Positions 13,232 to 26,100 of a stretch of DNA of 64,000 nt are shown piece by piece. The DNA is taken from positions 21,794 to 85,793 of the forward strand of contig NW_023365778.1 of the NCBI RefSeq assembly GCF_000003815.2. The letters run 5' to 3'. The number at the start of each line of letters is the position of its first letter. Position 1 is the first letter of the stretch. Both the position numbers and the translations under genes were made by a program. This DNA is from Branchiostoma floridae. Its lineage: Eukaryota; Chordata; Leptocardii; Amphioxiformes; Branchiostomatidae. The notes below the pieces were generated by a model. It saw only the letters and a program-made list of their open reading frames with translations. It was not told where the DNA came from and made no database searches.

Positions 13232-13995
13232 AGTACCGGTACAAAACTGTTGTTTCTTGTTGGACCGTGGTCAGGGAAAATGGACCTGAAATGGACCGGA
13301 TTTTGCACCGATTTGAAAATCAAAAGCTTATACCGGGATGCGTTTGCGTCTTTTGGGGCTTACCGGCCCAAGAACATAACAAAAGCGAAGTAGAGGAGAG
13401 TTGGTGGTCATTTTTACCAAGTTTTGACAGTCAAACTTGGTCTAAATTAACAGAGGAATTAGTGTTATTTTGTAGTTTAGGCAAAGTAGAAGATGAAGTA
13501 CATTTTACTGTGGATTGTCCATTGTATGATAGCGATAGGAGCATTTTATTTGACTATGTGTCAAGGAAATATCCCCACTTCAGATACTTGAATAGTAAAG
13601 AGAAATTTATGTTCCTGACAGCTTTCGATAAACCAACTCTAACCAACCATACAGCTAGCTACATTTATGCAATTATCAAGAAGCGAGAGGAAGTCGAATG
13701 TCATAGAATAGATTATTATTAGACGCAAATCTGCATATATAGATGTGTATGATTGTTTCCATTGTTACATATATATAATTCTTACCATGTGACCTGTACT
13801 TAGCCCAGTGGGGCAAAAATGAGCAATAAAGGTCTTCATTCATTCATTCATTATATAGATAGGATTTTTAAAACGCCAATAGAAGTCGGATACTCCATCA
13901 TACAGATTCCTTTGCAGCGAAATGGACCATTGTTTTCAGCATCGTCCATTCAAGTTTTCACAGACAATTAGGTCCAGGTTCAGGTTCGCACCTGT
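13232..13995. mobile_element. 'Accggtacaaaa' MITE copy 1, interrupted by a LINE tail
   Basis: The segment 13232-13455 matches the first half, and 13860-13995 the second half, of the element found whole at 57236-57660 (shared phrases 'cagtcaaacttggtcta', 'ttttcacagacaatta', 'aggtccaggttcagg'). The two halves are split by the LINE fragment 13456-13855. The right inverted end is missing. Confidence 0.75.
13456..13855 (+). mobile_element. 5'-truncated LINE 3' end (CR1/jockey-like)
   Basis: An open frame to 13722 encodes about 90 residues typical of the C-terminal tail of invertebrate LINE polymerases: a VEDEVHFTVDCPLY-type motif, as in the full LINE at 47.3-50.1 kb (IEDERHFVMECSRY). After the stop comes AATAAA (about 13824) and a terminal (CATT)n run at 13838-13852, a common LINE 3' end. 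It was inserted into an older MITE. Confidence 0.75.
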
Positions 13996-15068
13996 CGTTT
14001 TATAATAGCCACGTACATGTGTGATAACTTGCATGCTATGAAGCTTTTTAAACCTAGGGTTCACAGCGACTGAAGAAAGCCTTCATTTCTTCACCCAGAA
14101 CCTGTACAGTAAATATATTCTCACCTGTGATACAAAGTTGGTGACAACGTTCGAGACCTTCAAGTTGACCTGTCCATGACACACCCCGTCTGAGATGCTG
14201 TCTAACCGGTTAAACTAGCCTGTCTCTACACTTAACTTGACTTGAGGTAAAAAGTTCAACGGCTGACGAGGGAAACATATATGCTCATTGTGCAATCAAC
14301 TGGAATAAAGAAATGCTAATGCGCCGTATTCCATGAAATGACTCTTAAAGCCATATTTTCCTAAAGAGGACAGTGCAATTTTTTAAAAGACCACATCTTT
14401 ATGTACACAAAATCGACTAAATTTGTAACAATTAATCACAGATGAGCAAACTCTGCACCGAGGCTCATGAATGTTGGCGGCCCCCTACATTTATGTATAA
14501 ACACGTACAAAATATTGACATGGTGTAACCCTACTCCAGCAAAATCATCGATCCCAAAGAACGGCAATAAATATGGTACTAGTAACCAACACCTAGTTAA
14601 TACTTTGATTATGATACTGTACAATCAAAAGCAATTGTCCGGTGAGGAGCGTTGCAAGACATTGAATACTTAACCAGCCAAGTGGCCTCAAGGGGCTAGG
14701 AGTCTATTTGTCTGTTGGAGGTTATACTTTGGTGCAACACAAACGTCATGAGACTTTTGTAAAGCGACAAAGACCAGATTAGATGAATAATCTGCAGATA
14801 ATGACCTATATAGAGGGGACATGTGACGTGGTCAAGACAAGTATCAATATGGTCGGCTCGAGCTCCCGAATCACTTAACAGGGCCCATCTTTGAAACATT
14901 CATTTTGAATTATTTGAATCTTCAGAATCATCGCTTGTCTCGTTATTTTGCATAAAAGACTTCTTAAAGAAGTCTTACACTAATCCTAATCGATAATCGT
15001 GAATATTCATTCTAAAGCCTTGAAAAGGCTATTCAACAGTTGTTAAAACGTCTTATAGCATTACAATT

Positions 15069-16019
15069 CAGGGCTTGAAATACATTTTCCAAATACATTC
15101 CAAACTAGAAAGGCAACATTTTTGAAAAAAAATGCAGGATGTGGGCGAAGGGAAAAGAAAGCAAAAATCGCAGGAAAAGAAGCAACAAGAAAGGCAACAT
15201 TTTCGCGAAAATGCAGCAAAAAGAAAAATAAATTAAAAAACATTGTCTGTCCACGGATTCGATCCCGGAGCGTTGATCCCATTGAGCCAGTGCTACAACA
15301 TGTTACGAGCGCTCGTTTTAACAGGTATACAAATGTATTGCGTTGCTTGAAAAAACCTGCGAGCTTCCGCTGGCTATTTTTCTCGCTTATAATCGAAGGT
15401 ATTTCACTAAAACTTGGACAGAATACTAGAATATTTTTTGTGGGGCATTTTTATGTTGTTATTTAGCCGATTAGATGCTCTGAACTTGCTGCATTTTCAA
15501 CGTTTTTGTGATACTGCGCTGCCGAGTGCCATTTTGTGACCTGTGCGTTGATAGGTATACCCCTGACGTATCCACCAGACAGTCAGAATGTTAGCCAATC
15601 AAAAAGCTGGAAACGTGGACTGCATGCTACAGGTTCCATTTTTTCTGAGTTTTGATTGGTCGGGTGGAATATCTGTAGAGAATACTAAATGTGTGGCTTC
15701 GCCCACATAATAAATGTGTGGCTTCGCCCACATAATTACCTGCACCAGGCAAATTTTACCTGCACCACTCTGAATTTAGGAAGTATGGATCATACTAAAA
15801 TTGTTCAGGAATCATTGCTACTTTTTTCTTTATACTTTATTGGTGGTAATATTCAATGCAGCCAATAAAAATCTACATACACCTACATCATATGACATTT
15901 ATGTATAAAACTCAATACAGTGCAGGTTAGGCTAGGTGCAGGCAAGACACCAGAAATACCTGCACAGCTCCAATTTTACCTGCACTAACCTGCATATGCA
16001 GGAGGTGTTTCGAGCCCTG
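15069..16019. mobile_element. hAT-like element with 5-bp target duplication
   Basis: Ends CAGGGCTTGAAATAC and (inverted) TTTCGAGCCCTG with CAATT on both sides (15064-15068 and 16020-16024). The right 280 bp match, in opposite orientation, the 334-bp element at 42497-42830. The centre includes a direct repeat 'atgtgtggcttcgcccacat' at about 15690-15735. No transposase frame seen, so non-autonomous. Confidence 0.78.
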
Positions 16020-16352
16020 CAATTGCATTGCGAACGTGTTGTAAGGATTCTAATGGCGTAAATGTGACATGACAAATAGGTTGGGAAAATTACACGACAA
16101 CATGGGTTGTCACCAAAATTGAAGTTATCAAGCAACTTGTCGGTCTCAACTGGGTAAGTTGAAAACCTTCAACGATATCTCCACCTACCTGGTGCACGGA
16201 TGGGAGAAATTGAAAGATAACCAACTTTGTCTAGAAATATGGTATAAACAAACACAACAGGTCACCCTGAAAGTGTCGCACAGGACAAACTCTGGTGACT
16301 CGTCTAACTACTTGCGTGAGCCAGCTTTATGCCCGCGGGGTCTCAGTAAAAA

Positions 16353-17719
16353 GGTCACAGAAAGTACATTTTATGGTTGACATCCTATGCAGACTGCAAA
16401 AAGAATGAGATAGGGCGAAGTAAAAACAAGATGGGTGAGAAAGAGATTTTGCCACTTAAACAGCAAACTTCAGAAAGTTCACAAGTTACAACAACGAAAT
16501 GTGTCGTCAGTCAGTCATCAAAGCCTTTTCACGGTTGCCGTTGAATTGCTTACGGTCTCACAGTGCCCCCTAGTGATCAAAAAGCAAAATGCAGATCTTT
16601 CGTTGACATATGGAACAGACTTGTTGTTGATTGGCTTATGCGGAATCTACTGTTGATATGATTGGACAAAGTAAACCAATGACAGACAAATAAATTTGAT
16701 GGACAGGGTAAAATGTACTGTAGGTGTTAAATTCATACGCTACCATTGGCCAATCTCTACCAATGAGACTGCTGAAGACATTACGAAATTGACCAATCAC
16801 AGATACGAAATCAAAATCATTCCACCTGAATTAATGATAATTGTGTCAACAAGGCGGCGTTTCTGTATCAGCACACATTGAGCTGACCACCACCGTGATG
16901 TTACCTGACTATCAAACATTACAAGACTTACAAGTTACTACAGCAAAACTCCAGCGGGCGTTGCTGTTGTTTTTGGCTTCCTGTTGGCAATTTGCGGACC
17001 ATGTTTGTTTATAAATGCCGACTGGCACGCATAGTCACACATAAGAATCATTGGGCAGCGGCACCCTCACACTCAGGGTTGACAATCGCGGCATGGCAAA
17101 GCCGCCTTAACCATATCACGTTAGGCTTTGCGGCGATTCACGGTCAACCCTGAGGGTGGACATGGCAGCGGGAACGGACTTAATTAATTAAACGTACAAA
17201 GAATGCTTTGACACTGCTGCTACAAAACTTTTACGCCACAAACGTTTAGCAAATAACGTCATCGTTGACTTATACTTATTCTTTTAACGTTACCTCACAT
17301 TCATTCCTTTCATACATGTATTATGGTTTGTTACACATATTCAAGAAGGACAGTTTTAAGGCACTTTCTAGGCAGCCACTGGGAATGTGAGCTACCGGTT
17401 TGCAGAATTTGAGGGCCTTCTTCCTTGGGCAATCTTCCCCGTCAAAAGAACACCAATCTTTTTCTGTTTAATGATTTTTTTAAAATGTTGACACCAGAGT
17501 TAACGTTACTTACTGTATCATTGAATACGAGACTAAAACTCTTTTGGGTTGTGATACCTGATTTATCGGTTCAAATCATGTTACAGACTTTTAGTTTATT
17601 GTCTCTAAATTTGAAATTGTTGGCATCTTGTTTACTTTACCGGAATCTTTTTTTGCGCACTCGTAATATATATCTTCAGTCTCCGTTGGTGTCATCCATA
17701 CAATGTACTTGCTGCAGCC
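16353..17719. mobile_element. Possible ATGGATGACATC-family element with inner insertions
   Basis: The left end 'ggtcacagaaagtacatttt' (16353) and the right end 'catccatacaatgtacttgc' (to 17719) match, in inverted relation, the ends of the 40335-40869 element; the interior next to the left end ('gagatagggcga', 'aacaagatgggt') also matches. The span is much longer than the 40 kb copy, so either other elements have inserted or the ends belong to separate copies. Confidence 0.45.
17063..17158. repeat. Small inverted repeat
   Basis: Arms 'accctcacactcagggttga' and its near-complement at 17139-17158 enclose a 55-bp loop that itself contains complementary 'aaagccgcctta' and 'taggctttgcggc'. Likely a tiny MITE. 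Confidence 0.55.
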
Positions 17720-17743
17720 TGCTGAACTGTTCAAACTGCCTAA

Positions 17744-18209
17744 GGCCATGTTGATTTGATTATATGGATGACATCCGCGCTCGCACCAATTTTCGGCCAT
17801 TTCCAAAAAAAAAAAAGTTTTGGACCACATAGTAAATTGTGCAAAGCAGCTGTAAAATGAGCACAAATATTCCGTAGATTGAAAAAAAAAAACTGATAAC
17901 TGATGCCAGAGAATGCCAAAATAAATCTCAAAAGTCAAAGAATAAGATGTAAAAGGACAGAAAGAAAAAAAAAAGTATTTTTGGTAGGGGTTTGTACATG
18001 TACTAGTAAATTCAGGATAGGTCCCGTTCAGGTCCAGAGGATCATCTCCAGGTGGACGTGAACCGGGACCTGATTGTCTGTGGAAACTTGAGAACTGATA
18101 ATACTGAAACCAACTTTTTTTTTTGGCCAAACTTTTTTTTTATTCGCTCGCTCGCATCAAGTTTGGACTTCCCAGTGGATGTCATCCATATAATCAAATC
18201 AACATGGCC
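17744..18209. mobile_element. ATGGATGACATC-family MITE, 466 bp
   Basis: Left end GGCCATGTTGATTTGATTAT continues to 'atggatgacatcc' (17776); the right end 18176-18209 is its exact inverted complement of about 33 bp. 'ta' flanks both sides. The inside holds A-runs and a reversed piece (about 18015-18090) of the 'accggtacaaaa' element's 'aggtccagg' tail. Confidence 0.85.
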
Positions 18210-18479
18210 TAATGTGCAAGTTCCAAACGCCCCCTATCGGCTACTGTCATTACTGCATCGTCCTATTTTTTATTTTTTTTAAATTTATTTTAGAAAAGAC
18301 AGACCTTAGAGTTATGTACCATATGGCGGTTAGAATTATTGAAAAAAAAAGAAACTCTTATTGTTGCAGTAGCACATATTTTGTTCCTAACACAAGAATG
18401 ACTGAACGCTGATTGGTCAACTCTGGTAAACAACAACAACAACCAGAAGTATCAATCAAAACCACGTGGTCCCTCGGCG

Positions 18480-18634
18480 CCAAGCAGGAATGTCACAAAA
18501 ACAGAGACCTGGCGGGCTGGGCGACTCTTTCTCTCAAGTTTAATCAAATGTACTCAATGACATTAACTGTCCAACAGGTGGCTCATTCCGACAAGTATTC
18601 GGTGAATATTAACGAGTAACCAAGAGAATTTGAG
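18480..18634 (+). other. Candidate non-coding first exon/promoter of the CXC gene
   Basis: A GC-richer stretch ends with a strong donor (ttgag|gtaagg at 18634/18635), while the first coding exon of the CXC gene opens with an acceptor at 20190. This fits an untranslated first exon, but no transcript evidence is available and the start site is a guess. Confidence 0.35.
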
Positions 18635-20003
18635 GTAAGGAATGTGTTTTTTGGGTACGATTTTTGGTTGCATCATCTGCAACATAATTTCTGCCATGTC
18701 GTCCAACTTTCCCGCGCTTTCCTCACACCCTCTATGTCTCGTGTTTCATAGATACTTACTAAAATGTTCCTCATTTTATACCTCTCAGGTCAAATCGTTA
18801 GTGCTACTCCACTTGTTGTCGATGTACCCTATTTATTTTTCCACTGAACGATGCGAAAGTAATAGAACGAAAACAACAACAAGAAAGACGCAAGTGTGGA
18901 CATGCGATCACAAAGTTCGTACAAGGTCAACCATAACTTTGTCCTTTGTAAAAAGAAGCCAAGAAAACAACGTAACGCATTTTTGTCACAGACTTCCACA
19001 CAGAAAAGTGCCACAGACCATCTCTGTGTCACATTAGGACTCCCTGCTGTTAATCTTCCGTCATTTGATTTACAACTTCCTGTCAGAGAAAAGATCCCCT
19101 CCTTCAATGAACTCCCCTCCCCCTTCTCAATTTTTTGCAGTGTGGGAGTTTAAGTTTGATTTTTATATTTTATATTTTTTATGTAACATTATGTATAATA
19201 TTTTCAGCGTAAAGACAATGACCATGAAAGTATATTCTAGGCGAGATTATGACCAAAAAATATGACAAACTGTTTGAATCTGAGATATGTTTTCCCTTTA
19301 TTTAATAGGGCATTCAAATTTCAACCTGTTTTCTGTCTGTTCTTGAACCTTCTTCTGAACAAAGTTTGTGGGCTGCCATTTTGATGATTAAAAAAATGTA
19401 ACTTTTACTAAACTTGTATTAAATCTGCTGGCCAAGGGATTTGATTAATTGGTCTCAAACTTGCCCATGGTATACCCATATTTTTCCCAAAATGAAAAAA
19501 AAAAGATATTTTGGGAAATTTTCACCAATAAATTAGAATGAAGATGTTTAGCAATTTTATGATTCACTTATGCTTCACGAAGGGCAATTAGTGCGTACAG
19601 AAAAAATGTGGTTCTAATAATTTTCAACAATTAAACAGGTACAGCAACTGTATGGAGGTAGTGTTTGTCTTTACGCTTTCCTTTTTGCAAATTTTTTGGA
19701 ATTTTTGTGCACCCTGTCACTCCATATTTTTCCTGAAAAAAAAAATTCAATAGATTTATCAATAAAAAACTGGTCTGCTCTAAACACCTGGCAGAAGCTT
19801 ACATGCAAATCGGCAACAAACTGAACTTCCTAACAATTTAGGGGTGGAAGAAAACGGAAACAGCCCTGCATAAGAGTCTTAACCTTTCCATACTAATCTT
19901 CTGTAAAACATCTGGCTTTGAAATATGCCTGTAACACTTTGATGCAAGAGTTGTGACACATTGCGAGATTATATCTGTCCCTCTTCCCTCCTTTCTCTCC
20001 CTT

Positions 20004-20011
<8 letters not shown>

Positions 20012-20043
<32 letters not shown>

Positions 20044-20058
20044 TCTCTCTCTATCTCT
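20012..20058. repeat. (CT)n microsatellite
   Basis: A nearly pure CT run, about 130 bp upstream of the acceptor at 20190. It could act as an extended polypyrimidine tract. Confidence 0.9.
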
Positions 20059-20196
20059 CAAATAGATCTGTCCAGATATATGCAGCTTGTACTGTTCAGT
20101 ACAAACCTGGTGTGTTGCGCCATAAGGCGGTTTACTGGGTATGCAAAACAAACAAAATGACTTCATTTCATCTCAGCAGCTACAGTACAGTGAGAC

Positions 20197-23100
20197 ATGG
20201 AGAATTCCCCAGACAGCATGTCGACCTGGCCACACCACAGGCTGCCAGAGTTCTCCTCCCTCCTGCGACCAGAGTCACGGGCCATGGCCAAACCAAGCCC
20301 TGCCAACAGGTCAGACATCCTTAACATTCAACCAGGGCTGTCAAGAGCTTTTAATTAAGTTTTTGTGTGTCCCACTCATTGTTGGGATGTCCCTGTAGCT
20401 CAACTGGTAGCAGTCTCACAGTTGAGCTCCTGCACAATTGAGTGACATGTTAGAAAACCACAGCATGTAAATGTTATGGATGACATTAGCACTAATAGTC
20501 ATTGGTTGATTTTTTTATTTTAGAAAGAGACTCCGAGATTTATCCCCTTAAGGAATAGATGGTCAGCATGACAAGAACTTACCAAAATGGGAAAATATGC
20601 TGTGTTGTAGCCTTCATTGATTTGTAGATTGAAGTGACATGAGTTAGCCAGGATTGTAGTTGTAGAAGTGACACCTAGTACATTCATTGTAGTAGTGGAA
20701 GTGACACCTGTTTGAAGTGCCTTGAGTGAAATAACCAGCTTATACTAGTCTACCACACTAAGTTTCACTTTGCACTGGAATAAAAGACTTGTTGGCTCAT
20801 ATAGGTGTCTAAGTTTTGTCTCTACATTGTTATTATATGTACAGTTGAATGAATTGTTACACAGTGTCTTTAATTCGTACCTACAGGACACCCAAGGATT
20901 CCTTGAGTCCAGGAGAAAACACTCAAAGCAAGGAAGCAGTGTGCACTCCCTCCATGCTCCCAGTAGGAGGCGCTGTGACCATGCGGCAGCTGTACATGGG
21001 CGAGTCCAGGTCCAGCACCAGTTCCAGCCTCTCCGACTCCCTGTCTGACTTCTGCACCAGCAGCCCTGATGCTAGGGACAGGATGAAGGGGAGAGAGACA
21101 GAAAGAGAAGCTCTGAGTAGAAAAGAAGATCACGAAAATGATGATGGTACTGAGAGAGCAACACTGTGTCAGCCAAGTGATGAGTGTAGTTCTGGAAGTA
21201 CAGAGCAAGTGGGATCAGAACGGCAGCCTAAAGATGATAGTGATACTTCAATGCACAAAGGATTGGGTCATCCTCAAAGCAGTACAGCAGATAGTGCAAC
21301 TGATTCTGAGGAGACTGAGAGTGAGAGTGAGTTTGCTGAAGGGATCGAAGCAGACGTGGATGGTAAAACCGTCGGCTCACACAGTCAGGATCAATTCAAC
21401 CTGCACATGACTCCAGAAAGTGTGGAATCTAACACACCTGAAAGTCCTTTGGTGAAAGATGCAGTAGGTATGGAGGATTCTTCCAGTGATGTCACCGTAT
21501 CCGGCGATAAGGCCTACTCTGCGACGTTCTCAGTTCTCTGTGCCAACAGCAGTCTGCAAGATTTCACCCAGGCGGACTTCATGGATAGGGTGAGGGCTCG
21601 AGTGAGAGTCGGCTCCCCGGACTGGTCCCTAGGCCTTGGTGCTGGTGACGTGAGGTACTGTACCACCCCCAGTTCTGAAGTCCTTCCCAGTGTGGAACAT
21701 GTCGACAATCCACCAGAGACTCACAGCACTCTGCATACTCCTCCGCTGACGGTCAACAGGAGTCCGAACGTTGTCGATATGGCGACAGAGCAAAACAAGA
21801 AACTCCACGAGGCCAGCGTGATTCCTTCTCTACCCACGACAAGTCCAGCGTTGGCCACCCAGACTGACAGTTGTTCTCAGAACACTTTGATTGGTGGAAC
21901 TGTAGCAGGAGGAAAGATCCCAGATGCTACTACGTGGTATAGGAGACTGCCTCAGCCGCCACAGCCTGTAGAACCTGTGATACCAGACTCAAACAGGACG
22001 ACCATTCCTGACAGCATGAGTTACCCATGTCCTGAGATAGATGCAGACATGATACAGGATGGTGCAGCCTTGATGTGGAACCAGTCTCCTGAACTCACAA
22101 GGGAAGGAGTACCTCTCCTCGAGTCTTCACAGCAAGAAGCCAGAACAAGCCTGAACAAGCACGGCTCGGCGTGGAAGTTCACCTACACCCATCCCTGGGA
22201 CTTCTCTCCCAGGAAAAGTGATGAGACGCTCACCGAGTACCAAGCAAAGCCGTCGTCAGCTCCTGTGCATAGTAGCGTGTGCAGTGATCTTGCTACTGAG
22301 GAGCACCTAGTGAGAATGACTGGCCAGGTGCCTGCGAAGACCAATGCTGACGTCACCCAGCAGACATGGTCAGCCTGTCCCATGTACACCCCGCTTCCAA
22401 GTACCATGTCCCCTGCTGTTAGTATATCCCAGCCAGCACACAATGATCTCAACCTGCTCACACAGACAGCTCAGGAACAGGCGGAAACGCTGTCGTCCAT
22501 CCTACCAGGGCAGCAGTTTCTCGTGTACCTGGTGCCGGGACCTCCGGACACATCCGGCACACCAGGTCCCCCCACCCTCCTGTACGTTCCCCACACCCCG
22601 GGGATAGCTCCTCCGGTCATCCGCAAGGACATCATGCAGCACGGGCAGATCCACGGCAACAAGGGCAACAACAACAACAACAAGTCTGGGTATGTCTTCA
22701 TCCCAGTCAGGCCCGATCCTGTCTCTTCCGCACAGTTCCAAACCGGCTATATCGGACAGCCCGTTCCACCATACGCAAACCCGCCCCAGTCAGGACACAG
22801 CTTCCCACAGGTGCAGAGAACGTTCCCAGATCCGACCCCACAGCAGCTGTACAACACAGGGGAGCCTCCAGTATCCACACCCGTGCTACAGGGTGGTACA
22901 ACAGGACAGTGGAGTCACAGCTGTCCAGTCTACAACACCATCCCCACCAGCTCTACCTACAGCTCCCACATGACCACTGCTCCAATGAGAGGCAACTCGG
23001 TTGGCCTGTTGAAGAAAACGAGAGGTCAGCCAGCAAGCTCTTCCGCAACTCAGTACGACACGCAAGCAAAAAACGTCGCAGCAGCCAACAACACCAACCC

Positions 23101-26100
23101 TGTCTCCATCCGCTACAACATGATCGGCTGCTTCACAGATGCTGGAGTTGTCACCCAAAACATTTTGACCCAATCCTCCAGTGGATTGCTCATGTCTCAC
23201 TGCAGCTCTGTGATGTCTGCACCTGGAAATAGCTTGCCTTCTCCTGTAGAATTGACAGCCATACCAGATGAAAGAGAGAGGACACAACAGGTGAACTGGA
23301 GACAGATGTACCCTGGCTACCTGCAGCAGCAGACTCACACCAAGTCCACCTCCCTCCTTCGACAGCACCTACAGTCCAAACAAGCTGCACTGGGGAAACC
23401 TCAAGCTTCGGCAAGCATTTCATCATTCTCAGGGCTAGAGAGTTTGGACTACAGCCTTTCAGTTAACAACAGCAGTACTGTCACTGGAAGCCGTGTCTCA
23501 GCTGTACCAGTGGAGGACAGCTCGATGCTGTCACAGTCAGGGATAACGTTGGTGATGGAAACAGGTACAGGTGCTGTCAGTCAAGTTAACCTTGCTGTCC
23601 AAGCTGTGGAAAGAGCACCTACATGTACAACGACACTGGATACAGTGAAGATTGCAGAGCCGACAGGTTAGTGTAAGAAATGTGGAAGAGTCAGCTGAAA
23701 AGGAATCGGTGATAAGTGCACCACTGATAAAAATTTGAATGCTAGATTTTGATATTGGAATTATAATTTTCTTTCTTTGTTCAAGGACACCAAATTTTCT
23801 TATCTTCTTACACATTTCGCATTGAAATATGTTTTCTTTGGTTGGGTACGACACAGAAAGAATATAACACGCATATACATTGTATGTACGTATTCTGCCT
23901 CGCCCTTATTCCAAGTCTAATCCTACCCGTGGGTGATCGGTGATACGGAATTCACCCTGTTGTATTCTCTGAATACAGGCTTAGAAACACATTTCATCAC
24001 CTAACAGCAGTAGTATAGAGTAAGACTAAGAGCCAATATTTTGCAGGTGTGAGAAGTGAGGTGCCAGAGTCCACGACAGGACAGATCTCAACAACTTCTC
24101 AGCCGAAGGTTGACCCCAGGATGCACCCACCAAGGCACTACGAGTTCAAGGTCATCCAGGTCGGGACATGGAAGGTGAGAGATTGAGGAAGTCTTCTTAT
24201 TGCCTCCATGAAAAATGGAAGTTTTGTTTTAGGTCTGGATTAACTGTAATAATATTTGGTTTGTGGGTAAGTATCTTTTGTCCTGGACATGATATCAAAT
24301 TGTTTGTTTTTTTGTGTGGCAGATTTCATATATGGAAGAAGTGGTATAGGTTTTGGTTTAGGCCCCCTAGCAGCTTGCACTGGAACTGCAGGGGCAGTTT
24401 GGTCTGTTCCATTTTTTTTGTTCAGCATTCTTGTATAATTGTTCCACAGATAGAGCATAAGGACAGTGATGTGGGACAGACTGCCAAAATCAAGCTGCTC
24501 TTTGCATCAAGGTACGGTCTTTTTTTTTTAGTTCAATCTTCTTTTACTGTGTCTTAAACATGAATTACTGACCTTGCTGTCATTAAGTTGTTTTTTCAGA
24601 CCTTGTAGTACCTAAAAGGCACTTAGGGCAGCAAGTTTCCTTGCTGGTCCAGTGTTTCTTTACAGGGAGTGGTAGCCAAGCCCTTCTCCTATTATGCCAA
24701 ACCCCGATTTTACATCCCTTCTTAAATATGGGTGAAGCCCCATCCAAATTGCCCTAACCAAGTTTAAACTATGGTCTCCCGGTTACCAACTAACTGGAAC
24801 CAGGAGCTCAACTGTGAGGTTGCTACTAGTTGAGCTACAGGGACTTCCTTACCTTGTTCTTATAGATAATGAATGAATGAAGACCTTTATTGTACGTTTT
24901 TGCTTTCTAACAAGCTAAGTACAGGTCAATGTGAATAGGATACAATGTTAAGCCATAGTTGACATTGTGTTTGATTTCTTGTCTGCCTAGGAAACTTGTG
25001 TACGAGTTCCAGTTGAATTCTGCCCTGAAAGCCCATGATATGGGGATGAGGCAGCTGGCAAGTGTGGAGATCCCATTCAACACCATAGTTGCCATCAATG
25101 CTAAGGTAAGCAATTTATCTGTTAGTCTCTTCGAGGTAACCATCATATTGGCTCAAAAGTTAGAGTTAAGAAGGTAACACTGTATGTCACACACACACAC
25201 TAACTATCTGGTTTGTGTGTCTGTAATGTATGCCTAAAAAGGTTTGCCTTAAGATGATATTTTTGTCAGCCAGTGACATTGTTGCTGTTAAGCTGGCATC
25301 ACACAGCAGGCAGCTAGTTAATCCAACAACATCATTTTTGGCTCAGATGATCTTGAGTACTGAGCAATTTTTTGGGATCCAACGATGTTCGATGGTTGAA
25401 GAAGCCCTAGGCCTATACAATGAGTGAAGGAAAGAAAGAGGGTGAATTTCAAACAAATTAGCTACACTGGATTCCTTGGCAATTTAGAAATTCATCAATC
25501 TTCTGGTAAAACAATTGCCTAAAGGTCATGATTTAACAGTGTGACATTTGTTTATTTGTTTATTAAACTTGACCATCACAATGGAATGGGAGCCAAAATA
25601 GGTGTTTTTTCACCTCTGCAATTCATATCTCTGTTGTTGTGACAGGTCGACAAGATAACTCTGGAGGTGTGTGAGGTTCCCATGATGTACTTCGGTACCC
25701 GGGTGTGTCCGCGGGAGGGCGGGGCTGTGTGCGGGAGGGCAGCACGGTACAGGAGAGACCAGCCAGCCGACATCACAGGGGGACAGCTCCAAACTGTACC
25801 CTACCACAAAGTGAGCGCTCTGTGATAGTTATTTATGTTGTATTGTACAGTTTCATATTTTATTTCTGAGCACAAAAGAAGTTATGAGGGCAGCTTAGTT
25901 TCAAAGATACCAAGGTGGTTAGTGTTAAATTATTGGATCAGAAACTTGGTCCTGGGTTCACGTCATTGACTTAGAAATTAAAGGTTCTTGGTAGTAATCC
26001 CAAGTAGATTATTGGTTCTAATCCTGAGCAGTCCCCAATGTTGTCTCCTTATGGCTCATAAAAGCTATATATTTCCTAACTTGACTGATGTGAGTACTAC

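Larger units (their letters stand above)
13215..20196. other. Intergenic region rich in DNA transposons
   Basis: No exon set with consistent frames was found on either strand. The region holds the nested element at 13232-13995, a hAT-like element at 15069-16019, a small palindrome at 17063-17158, members of the ATGGATGACATC family, and the likely non-coding first exon and promoter of the CXC gene near 18.4-18.6 kb. Confidence 0.6.

Noticed and set aside
13267-13454. Upstream part of the 13267-13722 open frame as protein-coding
   Set aside because: This part is MITE sequence also present at 55.8 and 57.2 kb; only the portion from about 13456 is LINE coding sequence.
20385-20450. Functional tRNA gene
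   Set aside because: The A-box is good, but no acceptor stem or proper T arm closes around it, and the same head is repeated inverted at 24.8 kb. It is a SINE.
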